Below, in pieces: positions 1-8,043 of a DNA stretch of 32,743 bases (position 1 is the stretch's first letter; every line of letters begins with the position of its first letter). This DNA comes from Candidatus Nomurabacteria bacterium (GTDB lineage Bacteria > Patescibacteriota > Minisyncoccia > Phycocordibacterales > UBA9973). The notes under the pieces were generated by a model. The model was not told where the DNA came from. It was given only the letters and a program-made list of their open reading frames with translations, and did no database searches. The DNA lies in NCBI GenBank assembly GCA_023267215.1, contig JAHFNS010000002.1, forward strand, positions 96,149 to 128,891. Reading direction: 5' to 3'. A program made the position numbers and the translations under genes.

Positions 1-557
1 TTCAATGTCCTTTCTGTGCAGCAGTTGGAGGCTCATTAAAAAATGATTCACCTGTGATTCAATATTTAAAAAAAGGTGACCCAAGTTGGACTCCTTTTAT
101 GCCAGATATTACTAAAAATTATATAGATAGCGGAAAAGTTTCATTTGTTTTTAGAGATTGGGCCTTTTTAGGAGATGAAGCAAAAAATAGAGGCAAAGAA
201 GATGAATCTACAAAATCTGCCGAAGCTGCTAGATGTGCAGGAGATCAAGGCAAGTTCTGGGAATTTCATGATTATCTTTACTCACATCAAAATGGAGAGA
301 ATCAAGGAGGATTTTCTAATTCAAACTTAAAAACTTTTGCTAAAAATATAGGGTTAGACACTGCAACTTTCGATCAATGTTTGGATAGTAACAAATATGA
401 ACAAGCTGTCAATGATTCTAAAATTGAAGGTACTAAAGCCGGAGTGACAGGAACACCCAAAGGATTTATTTTAAGAGATGGAAAAGTTGTCAGTACCATC
501 GATGGAGCAGAACCACTTTCTAGTGTAAAATCAAAAATTGATGCAGCTCTAAAATAG
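1..557 (+). CDS. DsbA-like thiol:disulfide oxidoreductase, 5' truncated
   Basis: The reading frame is open from the first bases and starts inside the active site: a CPFC motif is encoded at 6-17, so the N-terminus (and any signal peptide or membrane anchor) lies outside the window. The GTG at 54 is internal, not a start. Downstream residues fit the DsbA thioredoxin fold with a helical insertion: an AEAARCAGDQGKFWEFHDYLY stretch split around 210-280, then VTGTPKGF near 440-470, where the Pro after Thr is the expected cis-proline loop. The family forms or isomerises disulfides in exported proteins. The stop at 555-557 is followed after 3 bases by the DedA gene, so the two are probably co-transcribed. 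The exact subfamily (DsbA, DsbG/BdbD-like) cannot be decided without the N-terminus. Confidence 0.85.
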   Translation, partial: QCPFCAAVGGSLKNDSPVIQYLKKGDPSWTPFMPDITKNYIDSGKVSFVFRDWAFLGDEAKNRGKEDESTKSAEAARCAGDQGKFWEFHDYLYSHQNGENQGGFSNSNLKTFAKNIGLDTATFDQCLDSNKYEQAVNDSKIEGTKAGVTGTPKGFILRDGKVVSTIDGAEPLSSVKSKIDAALK

Positions 558-560
558 ATT

Positions 561-1157
561 ATGGATTCGATTATTCATTTTGATTTGTCTTTGTTGATAA
601 AAACTATCGGTTATTTAGGAATTTTCTTTTTTATCTTTGCTGAATCTGGATTATTTTTCGGTTTTTTCTTGCCAGGTGATTCTTTACTCTTCACTGCTGG
701 ATTACTTGCTTCGCAGGGGTATTTTAATATCTCTATATTAATTTTATTGACTACGTTAGGAGCTATTTTAGGTGATCAAGTTGGTTACCTTTTTGGTAAA
801 AAAATAGGACCAAAAATTTTCAATCGTGATGATTCATTTTTTTTCAGAAAAAAACATATCACTGAAGCAGAAATTTTTTATCAAAATTATGGCAAAAAGA
901 CAATCATTCTTGCTCGTTTTATACCCATCGTTCGTACTTTCGTTCCGATATTGGCAGGGGTAGGAAAAATGCATTACAAAAAATTCTTCACTTACAATAT
1001 TATCGGAGGGATATTATGGGGTTTAGGCATTCCCCTACTCGGATATTTCTTAGGAGAAAACATCCCAAATATCGATAAATATTTGTTGCCAATAATTTTA
1101 TTGATAATATTTCTTTCAATCTTACCGACAATATTATCTTTCTTCAAAAAGAAATAA
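561..1157 (+). CDS. DedA-family membrane protein (SNARE-associated/VTT domain)
   Basis: 198 residues, the normal DedA length. The N-terminal half has hydrophobic segments (about residues 10-35 and 55-75) around the PGDSLLFTAG element. The family signature is clear near residues 118-132: ARFIPIVRTFVPILAG, matching the conserved (F/Y)xxR(F/Y)xPxxR block with its two functional arginines. Two further membrane segments follow (about 145-165 and 172-192), and the protein ends in a short Lys tail. DedA proteins act in the inner membrane. Known members flip undecaprenyl phosphate or phosphatidylethanolamine and support membrane homeostasis; the substrate here is unknown. The ATG lies 3 bases after the stop of the DsbA-like gene, suggesting an envelope-related operon. 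Confidence 0.9.
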   Translation: MDSIIHFDLSLLIKTIGYLGIFFFIFAESGLFFGFFLPGDSLLFTAGLLASQGYFNISILILLTTLGAILGDQVGYLFGKKIGPKIFNRDDSFFFRKKHITEAEIFYQNYGKKTIILARFIPIVRTFVPILAGVGKMHYKKFFTYNIIGGILWGLGIPLLGYFLGENIPNIDKYLLPIILLIIFLSILPTILSFFKKK

Positions 1158-1163
1158 TGCTTG

Positions 1164-1252
1164 CGGAGCCGGACGGATTCGAACCGTCGAAGGGTTTTGA
1201 AGCCCTTGCCTCTTTAGCAAAGAGGTACGTTAGACCACTCTGACACGGCTCC
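1164..1252 (-). tRNA. tRNA-Ser(GCU)
   Basis: On the minus strand the sequence folds as a class II tRNA: a 7-bp acceptor (GGAGCCG with CGGCTCC), an anticodon stem CCTCT/AGAGG around loop TTGCTAA, a long variable arm (AAGGGC..ACCCTT region) and a T arm with TTCGAAT. The anticodon GCT is at 1216-1218. The discriminator is G, as expected for serine. CCA is not encoded (GCA follows). It reads AGU/AGC and lies head-to-head with a second AGY-reading serine tRNA at 1322. Confidence 0.95.
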
Positions 1253-1302
1253 TTTCGACTTAATTACTCTAACATATTCTTAGCTTTTTTCCATTTTTCT
1301 GT

Positions 1303-1308
1303 TATACT
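1303..1308 (+). promoter_or_regulatory. -10 box for tRNA-Ser(ACU)
   Basis: TATACT ends 13 bases before the tRNA 5' end, a good sigma70-type -10. The -35 position (TTAGCT, about 1280-1285) is a weak match. The hypothetical gene at 1423 lies downstream without an obvious promoter of its own. Confidence 0.5.
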
Positions 1309-1321
1309 TTCTCCATAAATT

Positions 1322-1411
1322 GGAGAGATGGGTGAGTGGTTTAAACCAACAGTTTACTAAACTGTCGTCCCTTTAAAAGGACCGCGAGTTCGAATCTCGC
1401 TCTCTCCGCCA
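1322..1411 (+). tRNA. tRNA-Ser(ACU), unusual A34 isoacceptor
   Basis: A complete class II tRNA: acceptor GGAGAGA/TCTCTCC, D arm with GGT/ACC, anticodon stem ACAGT/ACTGT around loop TTACTAA, variable arm stem GTCC/GGAC, T arm GCGAG-TTCGAAT-CTCGC, discriminator G and an encoded CCA at 1409-1411. The anticodon at 1356-1358 is ACT. The loop differs from that of the neighbouring tRNA-Ser(GCU) only at position 34 (A for G). Serine identity rests on the long variable arm and discriminator G. A34 is rare in bacterial tRNAs apart from Arg(ACG). If it is converted to inosine it could read AGU, AGC and perhaps AGA; unmodified it would favour AGU. Confidence 0.9.
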
Positions 1412-1422
1412 AGAAAAAAAAT

Positions 1423-2046
1423 ATGAATAAAAAAAATATAATGTTTGTTGGTATAATTATTTTAATACTTCTAATGCTTGGCGTAGGTTTTTATGAATTT
1501 AAAAATAAAAACCAACCTTTAGTTGATATAAATATCCAAAATACAACTTATGTCGACTCTGCAAAAACTTTTTCTTTTTCTTATCCAAGTCAATTTTCTA
1601 TTTCAGATAAAGAAACTGAAAATTCTCAAAATTGGAGGGTCGAAACTCCTGACCTTGGACTTCTTTTGGCAGTCATTCAAATTCCAAAATCATTTTTACC
1701 AAACACAAATTTCGGAGAAGCAAAGTTTACAGTAGGAGTAAGTTCTAACTCAAATGCAGTAAAAAATTGTGTATTTTCCGACAACAGGAACATGGAAACT
1801 GTAAATAAAGTTACAATAGGTTCTAGAGAATTCACAAAAGTTACATTTACAGACACTGGTGCTGGAAATTATTACGATACGACTAGTTATCGAACGATTT
1901 ATAATAATCAATGTTACGCTATAGAATATACAATACATTCAAGCAATATTTATAACTATCCTCCAGAGCGAGAAATCAAGGAATTTGATAAAATCAAAAT
2001 CAATTCTGTTCTCGAAAACATTGTACAAAGTTTCAAATTTATTTAG
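1423..2046 (+). CDS. hypothetical membrane-anchored protein
   Basis: 207 residues. Residues about 6-24 form one hydrophobic helix after a short Lys-rich start, followed by a polar, probably extracytoplasmic domain (N-in, C-out anchor or uncleaved signal). The outer domain begins with YVDSAKTFSFSYPSQFSIS, a pattern seen in small beta-rich PsbP/lipoprotein-like domains; that resemblance is only suggestive. It contains two Cys residues that might pair outside the cell, which would fit the DsbA-like gene upstream. The ATG lies 11 bases after the CCA of tRNA-Ser(ACU), so it is probably co-transcribed with that tRNA and with recG, which starts 5 bases after its stop. No function can be assigned. 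Confidence 0.75.
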   Translation: MNKKNIMFVGIIILILLMLGVGFYEFKNKNQPLVDINIQNTTYVDSAKTFSFSYPSQFSISDKETENSQNWRVETPDLGLLLAVIQIPKSFLPNTNFGEAKFTVGVSSNSNAVKNCVFSDNRNMETVNKVTIGSREFTKVTFTDTGAGNYYDTTSYRTIYNNQCYAIEYTIHSSNIYNYPPEREIKEFDKIKINSVLENIVQSFKFI

Positions 2047-2051
2047 TAAAT

Positions 2052-4274
2052 ATGGAATTATCTGATAAGCTCGAAGTAAAATTTCGATTAGATATAAATC
2101 AAAAAAAAGCTTTAAACAAGTTAAAACTTTTCTCTGTGGCTGATCTGCTTTTTCACTTCCCTGTCAGGTATAGCGACATAAGTGAAATAAAAAAAATATC
2201 TGAATTAGTTGCTGGAGAGACAACGACAGTCTGTGGAAGAATTTCAAACTTAAAAACAAAAAAAGGTTTTAAATCAAAAATCCCTATGGGTGAAGCACAA
2301 ATAGAAGATTTGTCTGGAAAAATAAAAATCACTTGGTTTCACCAAGCCTATCTAGCAAAAATGATTCACGAAGGAGACACTGTGAAATTAACTGGAAAAG
2401 TGACAGAAAGCAAATATGGCACCTATCTAGCAAATCCAGAATTTGAAAAAGCCCCCAATATGCCAATAGATTCGCATGATAGCCTTTTTAGACCCCCTCG
2501 CCCTTTGGGCACTCCTCCTGCGAAGGGGGAGAATAATTTGGAAGGATTTTCCTATCCTATCTACCACGAGACTAAAGGCATCACTTCTAAGTGGTTTTAT
2601 CATGCAATAGAAAAAATACTACGAGATAAGACTTTAGATAAAGTAAAAGATTATATTCCAGAAGATATTTTGAAAAAATATAGTTTACCAACATTAAAAA
2701 CATCTTTAATCTGGATTCATAAACCAAAAAATGCACGAGATAGAGAGTCGGCACGAAAAAGATTCTCTTTTGAAGAAGTTTTTTGTATTCAGCTTGAACG
2801 ACAACATGATAAATTTGAATATAGAAAAAATAAATCATTTCAAATAAAAGTGAACGAAAAAGAAAAAGAAGAATTCATAAAACGTTTTCCTTTCATCCCA
2901 ACCAATTCACAAAAAAAATCTATCCAAACAATTTTAGATGATATGGGAAGAAACTTTCCAATGTCTCGTTTACTTGAAGGTGATGTCGGAAGTGGAAAGA
3001 CAGCTGTGGCAGCCACAGCCGCTTATACGACAGTCAAACAAACTCCTAAAAACCAAGGATTCGGCAACTTGCAAGTCGCTTATATGGCTCCAACTGAAAT
3101 CCTAGCAGCTCAGCATTTTGAGTCTTTCATCCAGTATTTCAAACACTTACCAATCAATATAGGCCTTATTACAGGCTCTGGTTGTCGTAAATTCCCCTCT
3201 AAGGTAAATCCATCCGGATGGACAAATATCTCTCGCTCCCAGCTTTTAAAATGGACTGCTGAGGGAATAATACCCATCCTGATAGGCACTCATGCCCTCA
3301 TCCAAAAAACAGTTAAATTTAAAAATTTAGCATTAGTAGTGATAGACGAACAACATCGTTTCGGTACAGCCCAAAGAAGAAAACTTGTCAGAAAAGACAA
3401 CATCGCTCCCCACTTACTATCTATGACAGCGACACCAATTCCCCGCACCTTGGCTCTAACAATTTATGGAGATCTTGATTTATCCCTACTTGATGAAATG
3501 CCAGCTGGCAGAAAACAAATAATCACAGAAATTATCACACCCCTAAAACGTGATGAAACTTATGAAAAAGTGAGAGTAGAATTGAAAAATGGGAGACAGC
3601 TCTATGTGATTTGTCCTAGAATCAACGAACCTGATCGGACCCCGTCGCTCGCGAGCGACAGGGCGGGAAAAGAAATTAATGTATTAGAAATTAAAGCTGT
3701 TACTGCTGAAGCGAAACGTTTAAAGAAAGAAGTATTCAGAGAATATGAAATAGGAGTGCTCCATTCAAAAATGAGCAAAGAGAAAAAGGAGGATGTGATG
3801 AAAGACTTTACCGATGGGAAAATAAATATTTTGTGTGCAACGTCTGTCGTCGAAGTCGGCGTGAACGTACCTAATGCGACAATCATAATCATTGAGGGAG
3901 CAGAAAGATTTGGACTTGCCCAGCTTCATCAACTTCGTGGAAGAGTAATCAGAAGTAATTATCAAGCATATTGTTATGTATTTGCAGAAGCAAAATCAGA
4001 TAAAACAATTCAAAGATTGAAAGCTTTAAAAACTGCTAAGAATGGTTTTGAATTAGCAGAATTAGATTTAACTTTAAGAGGTGCTGGAGAATTGGGAGGT
4101 ACGAAACAATGGGGCATTTCTGATCTCGGAATGGAAGCAATTAAAAATTTGAAAATGGTAGAAGCCGCCCGCACCGAAGCCATTCGCCTTATATCTCTAG
4201 ATTCCGAACTCTCAAAATATCCCCTCTTAAAACAAAAAGTTCACGAGAAGGCTGGAGAATTCCACTTTGAATAA
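2052..4274 (+). CDS. recG: ATP-dependent DNA helicase RecG
   Basis: 740 residues, somewhat longer than usual RecG (about 680-700). RecG rewinds and regresses stalled replication forks and processes branched DNA. In order: an N-terminal helical part, the OB-fold wedge domain (about 50-140), helicase domain 1 with Walker A GDVGSGKT (about residue 313), the DEQHRFG box (DExH motif II) and TATPIPRT (motif III), then helicase domain 2 with the VVEVGVNVPNA and QLRGRVIRS motifs, and a C-terminal TRG-like region (LRGAGELGGTKQWG). The extra length comes partly from three in-frame, GC-rich palindromic stretches: residues about 147-160 (PRPLGTPPAKGEN), about 384-391 (NPSGWT region) and about 529-541 (DRTPSLASDRAGK). 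These interrupt otherwise conserved sequence but keep the frame and all motifs, so the enzyme is probably active. Confidence 0.97.
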   Translation: MELSDKLEVKFRLDINQKKALNKLKLFSVADLLFHFPVRYSDISEIKKISELVAGETTTVCGRISNLKTKKGFKSKIPMGEAQIEDLSGKIKITWFHQAYLAKMIHEGDTVKLTGKVTESKYGTYLANPEFEKAPNMPIDSHDSLFRPPRPLGTPPAKGENNLEGFSYPIYHETKGITSKWFYHAIEKILRDKTLDKVKDYIPEDILKKYSLPTLKTSLIWIHKPKNARDRESARKRFSFEEVFCIQLERQHDKFEYRKNKSFQIKVNEKEKEEFIKRFPFIPTNSQKKSIQTILDDMGRNFPMSRLLEGDVGSGKTAVAATAAYTTVKQTPKNQGFGNLQVAYMAPTEILAAQHFESFIQYFKHLPINIGLITGSGCRKFPSKVNPSGWTNISRSQLLKWTAEGIIPILIGTHALIQKTVKFKNLALVVIDEQHRFGTAQRRKLVRKDNIAPHLLSMTATPIPRTLALTIYGDLDLSLLDEMPAGRKQIITEIITPLKRDETYEKVRVELKNGRQLYVICPRINEPDRTPSLASDRAGKEINVLEIKAVTAEAKRLKKEVFREYEIGVLHSKMSKEKKEDVMKDFTDGKINILCATSVVEVGVNVPNATIIIIEGAERFGLAQLHQLRGRVIRSNYQAYCYVFAEAKSDKTIQRLKALKTAKNGFELAELDLTLRGAGELGGTKQWGISDLGMEAIKNLKMVEAARTEAIRLISLDSELSKYPLLKQKVHEKAGEFHFE
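2490..2532. repeat. GC-rich palindrome inside recG (first)
   Basis: An imperfect palindrome in an AT-rich gene. CCCCCTCG at 2493-2500 pairs with CGAAGGGGG at 2521-2529 (one bulge), and GCCC-TTT-GGGC forms an inner hairpin at 2500-2510. It is translated in frame as PRPLGTPPAKGEN between the RecG wedge domain and helicase core, where most RecG proteins have no such segment. Confidence 0.6.
3209..3222. repeat. 14-bp perfect palindrome inside recG (second)
   Basis: TCCATCCGGATGGA is a perfect palindrome, translated within a stretch (GCRKFPSKVNPSGWTNISRS) that lengthens the loop before the conserved IGTHALIQ strand. Canonical RecG has a shorter linker between the ITG and IGTHAL elements. Confidence 0.45.
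3640..3667. repeat. GC-rich palindrome inside recG (third)
   Basis: A 16-bp perfect palindrome at 3644-3659 (GTCGCTCG/CGAGCGAC), flanked by CCC and GGG that extend the stem after a one-base bulge. It is translated in frame as DRTPSLASDRAGK in the helicase domain 2 linker after YVICPRINE, a site where RecG length normally varies little. Confidence 0.6.
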
Positions 4275-4282
4275 AAATACTC

Positions 4283-4312
4283 AACACTTTTAGACGATCG
4301 TCTATAAGTGTT
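4283..4312. terminator. hairpin between convergent recG and Pif1-like genes
   Basis: AACACTT and AAGTGTT flank a perfect 14-bp palindrome (TAGACGATCGTCTA at 4291-4304), with single T/T mismatches. It sits in the 52-base gap between two convergent genes. There is no strong T-run on either side, so termination efficiency is uncertain. Confidence 0.5.
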
Positions 4313-4326
4313 AATACTTAAATAAT

Positions 4327-5931
4327 TTATTTTTCTTCTATTAATCCTAATTTAATTAATCTTGAACGAATACCACCGACTTGGCGACCGGATAGTTTTG
4401 AAATATTTTTTATTGCTTCACCTTTTTTAAAATGTGACACTACTTCTTCCTCTTCTTCTTTAGTCCACTTTTTGTAAGCATTTTGGTGTTTGGTACGGAT
4501 TTGTTCTAGGCGGCCCATAACCCCGCTTTGGAGCTCGGCTCTCAAGTGGGGCTCAGCTTTCTCTTTCTTTTCCTTCCATTCCCCTCCTAAAGCAATCACA
4601 AAATTTTTATGCATTCTTTTTATTTCTTCTTCACTAAGTGCATCAAAGGTTTTTTCTGCTTCTTCTGATTCTTTTTGAAAAAGACTATCTTGCTCTAATA
4701 TTTGTGGATGCACTTTGAGAGCATGTTCATTGCATCCCAAAAGATACAAACCATCAAGCCTTCTCACTCGTGAGAGCGCCACATAACCTTGTCCATATTC
4801 AAAAACAGACGATAAATCCATCACCGCTGCATCCATGCTCATTCCCTGACTTTTATGTACAGTCATAGCCCAAGCCAAACGAAGTGGTATTTGAGTAATC
4901 TTCGCCTTTATTTTTCCATTTTCCTCAACTACCCAATCCATGGGGGTAATTATAATATCTCTACCATTTTTGGTTTTAATAATTGGATTTTTAGAATATG
5001 AGTCAAAATCAACTACTGTGCCAAGTGTACCATTTACAAAATGTTCTTTTTGATTATTTTTTGTGCACATCACCACTGCTCCTTTTTTTAAAACCAAAAC
5101 TTCTGGAGATAAACACCCCTTTTTGAGTGCAGCTACGAGAGGTAGCGAACCAGTTGATTCCATCTCAAATTTAAAACTTTCTCCTTCTATCTTTGAAAGC
5201 ATTCCATCATTTACCCTATCGACGTCTAGGTTGTGAGAAAAAAGTTTTGTGATATTTTCTGGAAATTTTCCATTTTGTATATAACGTGATTTTATTTTCT
5301 CTTCATGTTCTTCATCAAAATTATTGTGTCGAATAGCAAGTAAAAGATCTAAAAACGAGGTATCATCTTGACGATGTTGCTCGCAAATATAGCAAACGAC
5401 TGGATGTAAACGCATCCAAGCATCAGACTCATAGGCAAAACGTGCTTGTTTTTCTTCCATTAGACTTTCTTGTTTCTGTTCTATTTTTCTCTTCTCAATC
5501 GGTGGAAGTTGAAAAAAATCTCCAACTAATATTACTTGAATTCCACCAAATGGTTCACTATTTTGTTTTATCTCTCGACACACGACATCTATCATCGATA
5601 GTGTCTCCGCTCGAAGCATAGATATTTCATCAATTATTAAAACTTTCGTCTTCCTTACTCGACGACAGATATATTCACTGCTAGAAATCCTATCTATGTC
5701 ATATTTATTTAAAGTTTCTTTAATACCAATACCACTCCAGGAATGTATGGTCATCCCTCCAATATGCGTCGCAGCGATACCTGTGCTCGCAGTAATAGCA
5801 TGATTTATTTCATGCTCCCGTAAATAATCCACATATTTATTTATAGTAAAAGTTTTCCCGGCCCCCGGTTCACCAGTAAGAAAAACATTCGCGCCGGTTT
5901 TCATTATCCTAAGCGCTTCATCTTGAGTCAT
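4327..5931 (-). CDS. Pif1-like DNA helicase (AAA/SF1B)
   Basis: 534 residues. The N-terminus carries Walker A GEPGAGKT (residues about 18-25) after ANVFLT. TASTGIAATHIGGMTIHSWSGIG is the classic Pif1/RRM3 motif Ia region (given here to residue about 66), VLIIDEISML is motif II, and VILVGDFFQLPP is motif III. The C-terminal helicase part has RLAWAMTVHKSQGMSMD and GQGYVALSRVRRLDGLYL (motifs V/VI). The last 50 residues (KKWTKEEEEEVVSHFKKG..GRQVGGIRSRLIKLG) look like a small helical DNA-binding tail. Pif1-family 5'-3' helicases resolve G-quadruplexes and replication obstacles. The ATG at 5929-5931 is preceded by TATAAT exactly six bases upstream, predicting a leaderless mRNA. A GC-rich palindrome lies in frame near residues 460-471. 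Confidence 0.9.
   Translation of the reverse strand: MTQDEALRIMKTGANVFLTGEPGAGKTFTINKYVDYLREHEINHAITASTGIAATHIGGMTIHSWSGIGIKETLNKYDIDRISSSEYICRRVRKTKVLIIDEISMLRAETLSMIDVVCREIKQNSEPFGGIQVILVGDFFQLPPIEKRKIEQKQESLMEEKQARFAYESDAWMRLHPVVCYICEQHRQDDTSFLDLLLAIRHNNFDEEHEEKIKSRYIQNGKFPENITKLFSHNLDVDRVNDGMLSKIEGESFKFEMESTGSLPLVAALKKGCLSPEVLVLKKGAVVMCTKNNQKEHFVNGTLGTVVDFDSYSKNPIIKTKNGRDIIITPMDWVVEENGKIKAKITQIPLRLAWAMTVHKSQGMSMDAAVMDLSSVFEYGQGYVALSRVRRLDGLYLLGCNEHALKVHPQILEQDSLFQKESEEAEKTFDALSEEEIKRMHKNFVIALGGEWKEKKEKAEPHLRAELQSGVMGRLEQIRTKHQNAYKKWTKEEEEEVVSHFKKGEAIKNISKLSGRQVGGIRSRLIKLGLIEEK
4521..4551. repeat. GC-rich palindrome inside the Pif1-like gene
   Basis: CCCCGCTTTGGAGC at 4521-4534 is the imperfect inverted complement of GCTCTCAAGTGGGG at 4538-4551. 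It is read in frame on the minus strand within EPHLRAELQSGVMG, between the helicase core and the C-terminal tail. Confidence 0.5.
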
Positions 5932-5937
5932 TAGTTG

Positions 5938-5943
5938 ATTATA
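5938..5943 (-). promoter_or_regulatory. -10 box, leaderless start of Pif1-like gene
   Basis: TATAAT on the minus strand, ending 6 bases before the ATG, so the expected transcription start coincides with the A of the start codon. A 4/6 -35 match (TTTAGA) lies 17 bases further upstream, next to the tRNA-Ile 3' end. Confidence 0.55.
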
Positions 5944-5971
5944 ATATATTTTTACTGTTTTCTAAAATTTG

Positions 5972-6045
5972 TCCGCCCTCTACGATTCGAACGTAGGACC
6001 CTCGAGGTATAAGCTCGATGCTCTAACCAACTGAGCTAAGGGCGG
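5972..6045 (-). tRNA. tRNA-Ile(UAU)
   Basis: 74 nt on the minus strand: acceptor CCGCCCT/AGGGCGG, D arm GCTC..GAGC, anticodon stem TCGAG/CTCGA around loop CTTATAC, T arm CTACG-TTCGAAT-CGTAG, discriminator A. The anticodon TAT (complement at 6009-6011) reads AUA. CCA is not encoded. Most bacteria read AUA with a CAU-anticodon tRNA whose C34 is turned into lysidine by TilS; a UAU isoacceptor is a less common alternative. Confidence 0.95.
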
Positions 6046-6094
6046 ATATAAACACACTATATTATTTCTTAAATAAAAACAATATATTTATATA

Positions 6095-8020
6095 TTAACT
6101 TTTTATTTCCAACTTCGCTTCTCCTTCCACTTTCTTCGGTATTATCCCATTGGCAATTATTATCTTGTTATATTCTTCCTGTTCCAATGTTTCTACCTCT
6201 ATGAGTTTGTTGGCTATAGCGTCTAGAGCTTTTTTGTGTTCTGTCAAAACTTTTTCCGCTGACTTTATTCCATCATTTATAATTCTCGAAACTTCAGAAT
6301 CAACTTTCGTGGAAACTGTTTCCGAATATCCATCTTCTCTTGTTTCTCCCCAACTCAATTTTCCACCATCATTTCCTAAGGTGACAGGTCCAATCAAATC
6401 TGACATTCCCCAACGAGTCACCATAGCCCGAGCTAAATTGGTAGCGACTTGCAGATCACTAGATGGGCCAGTCGTAATATCACCGAAAATCATTTTCTCT
6501 GCCACGTATCCACCGAGAGACATTGCAATGTCATCTATAAATTCTTTTTTAGATTGAAGTCTTCTTTCTTCTAACGGTAATTTCAAAGTATATCCTCCTG
6601 CATTTCCACGAGCAATGATAGATACTTTGTGCACAGGATCTGCATGTGGAAGCACGGAAGCAACTAGTGCATGCCCCGCCTCATGATATGCTGTTATTTC
6701 TTTTTCTTTTTTAGAAAGTAAATGACTTTTTCTTTCGGGCCCAAGCATCACTTTTTCAATAGCACGAATTAAATCAAATTGAAAAACTTTTTTACGGTTC
6801 TCGCGTGCAGCAAGTATCGCTCCTTCATTCATCAATGAGTATAAATCAGCACCAGAGAATCCAGGAGTTCTTTCAGCTATTAATTTCAAATTTATATCTT
6901 CAGCTAATGGTTTTAATTGTGCATGAATATTTAAAATTTCTTCACGGTCTATGCGGTCTGGTAGATCAAGCATCACCTTTCTATCAAATCTTCCTGGACG
7001 GACAAGAGCTGGATCAAGCACGTCTGGTCTGTTTGTGGCAGCCATAACTATCACTTTTTCATTTGGCTCAAAGCCATCCATCTCAACCAATATTTGGTTT
7101 AATGTTTGTTCACGTTCGTCATTCCCTCCTCCAAAGCCACCTCCACGAGTGCGTCCAATAGCATCTATTTCATCCATAAAAATAATAGCTGGAGCTGCTT
7201 TTTTGGCCATTTTAAAGAGATCTCGTACGCGAGATGCTCCAACACCCACAAACATTTCTACAAATTCCGAACCAGATAAATGAAAAAAAGGTACTCCTGC
7301 CTCTCCCGCCACAGCTCTTGCAAGCAATGTCTTTCCTGTGCCAGGTGCACCTGTTAAAATTACTCCTTTTGGAATTCTTGCGCCAATGTCTAAAAACTTT
7401 TTTGGGTTTTTCAAGAAATCAACAATTTCTTTTAGTTCTTCTTTAGCCTCCTTGCATCCGGCGACATCTTTAAATGTAACTTTATTATTTTTATCATTTG
7501 GATCAGTAATGCGAGCTTTGGATTGACCAAAAGAAAATGCTTGCATGCCTGCACCTTTAACTTGACGAGAAAGATACCAAAAGAAAAACAAAATAAAAAT
7601 TATTGGTATAAGGAAAGGCAATAAATTCATAAACCAATATCCAAAACCACTTTCATTTTTTACTTCTATATTTGTTGCATTTAATGCTTCAGATTTTACT
7701 CCATAATTAAAAAGAGTTTGCGAGAGAGAAGATTCTGTTTCTTTTTTAGAAGTTTTTACTGAATCATCTTTATAAGTAACCGTTAACTTTTCTCCTTCCA
7801 CTAATATCCCCTTCACCTCTCCTGCTGTCACACTTTTAGCTAAGTCTGAAATAGAAATTTCAGGTACATTTTTAGAGGTACCAGAAATCATTAAATAAAG
7901 GGCAGTGATGGTCATAAAAATCAAAATAGCTCCCAATAAGTTTCCAGAAAACTTGGGGTTTTCTTTCTTTTTTTTGCCCTTATTTTTAGGTTCTTTTTGA
8001 TTCAAAAAATTAAAATCCAT
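6095..8020 (-). CDS. ftsH: ATP-dependent zinc metalloprotease FtsH
   Basis: 641 residues, normal length. FtsH is a hexameric membrane protease that degrades misfolded membrane proteins and short-lived regulators. After a Lys-rich cytoplasmic start come TM1 (about residues 28-46), a periplasmic-type domain, and TM2 (about 130-150). The AAA+ module has Walker A GAPGTGKT (about 224-231), Walker B IIFMDEID and the second region of homology with RPGRFDRK. The protease domain has the zinc site HEAGH (about 443-447) and a downstream acidic ligand region ([11 protein letters not shown]). The -10-like TATTGT (complement at 8027-8032) ends six bases before the ATG, suggesting a leaderless transcript. 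The upstream small gene ends in its own terminator. Confidence 0.98.
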   Translation of the reverse strand: MDFNFLNQKEPKNKGKKKKENPKFSGNLLGAILIFMTITALYLMISGTSKNVPEISISDLAKSVTAGEVKGILVEGEKLTVTYKDDSVKTSKKETESSLSQTLFNYGVKSEALNATNIEVKNESGFGYWFMNLLPFLIPIIFILFFFWYLSRQVKGAGMQAFSFGQSKARITDPNDKNNKVTFKDVAGCKEAKEELKEIVDFLKNPKKFLDIGARIPKGVILTGAPGTGKTLLARAVAGEAGVPFFHLSGSEFVEMFVGVGASRVRDLFKMAKKAAPAIIFMDEIDAIGRTRGGGFGGGNDEREQTLNQILVEMDGFEPNEKVIVMAATNRPDVLDPALVRPGRFDRKVMLDLPDRIDREEILNIHAQLKPLAEDINLKLIAERTPGFSGADLYSLMNEGAILAARENRKKVFQFDLIRAIEKVMLGPERKSHLLSKKEKEITAYHEAGHALVASVLPHADPVHKVSIIARGNAGGYTLKLPLEERRLQSKKEFIDDIAMSLGGYVAEKMIFGDITTGPSSDLQVATNLARAMVTRWGMSDLIGPVTLGNDGGKLSWGETREDGYSETVSTKVDSEVSRIINDGIKSAEKVLTEHKKALDAIANKLIEVETLEQEEYNKIIIANGIIPKKVEGEAKLEIKS

Positions 8021-8026
8021 TCATAG

Positions 8027-8032
8027 ACAATA
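8027..8032 (-). promoter_or_regulatory. putative -10 box for ftsH
   Basis: TATTGT, five of six consensus bases, ends 6 bases before the ftsH ATG. No good -35 is visible at the right distance. It lies immediately after the terminator of the upstream gene, where a new promoter is needed. Confidence 0.4.
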
Positions 8033-8043
8033 GCACAAAAATG

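Noticed and set aside
6951-7283. Plus-strand ORF of 110 codons
   Set aside because: It is the reverse-strand shadow of the ftsH ATPase region.
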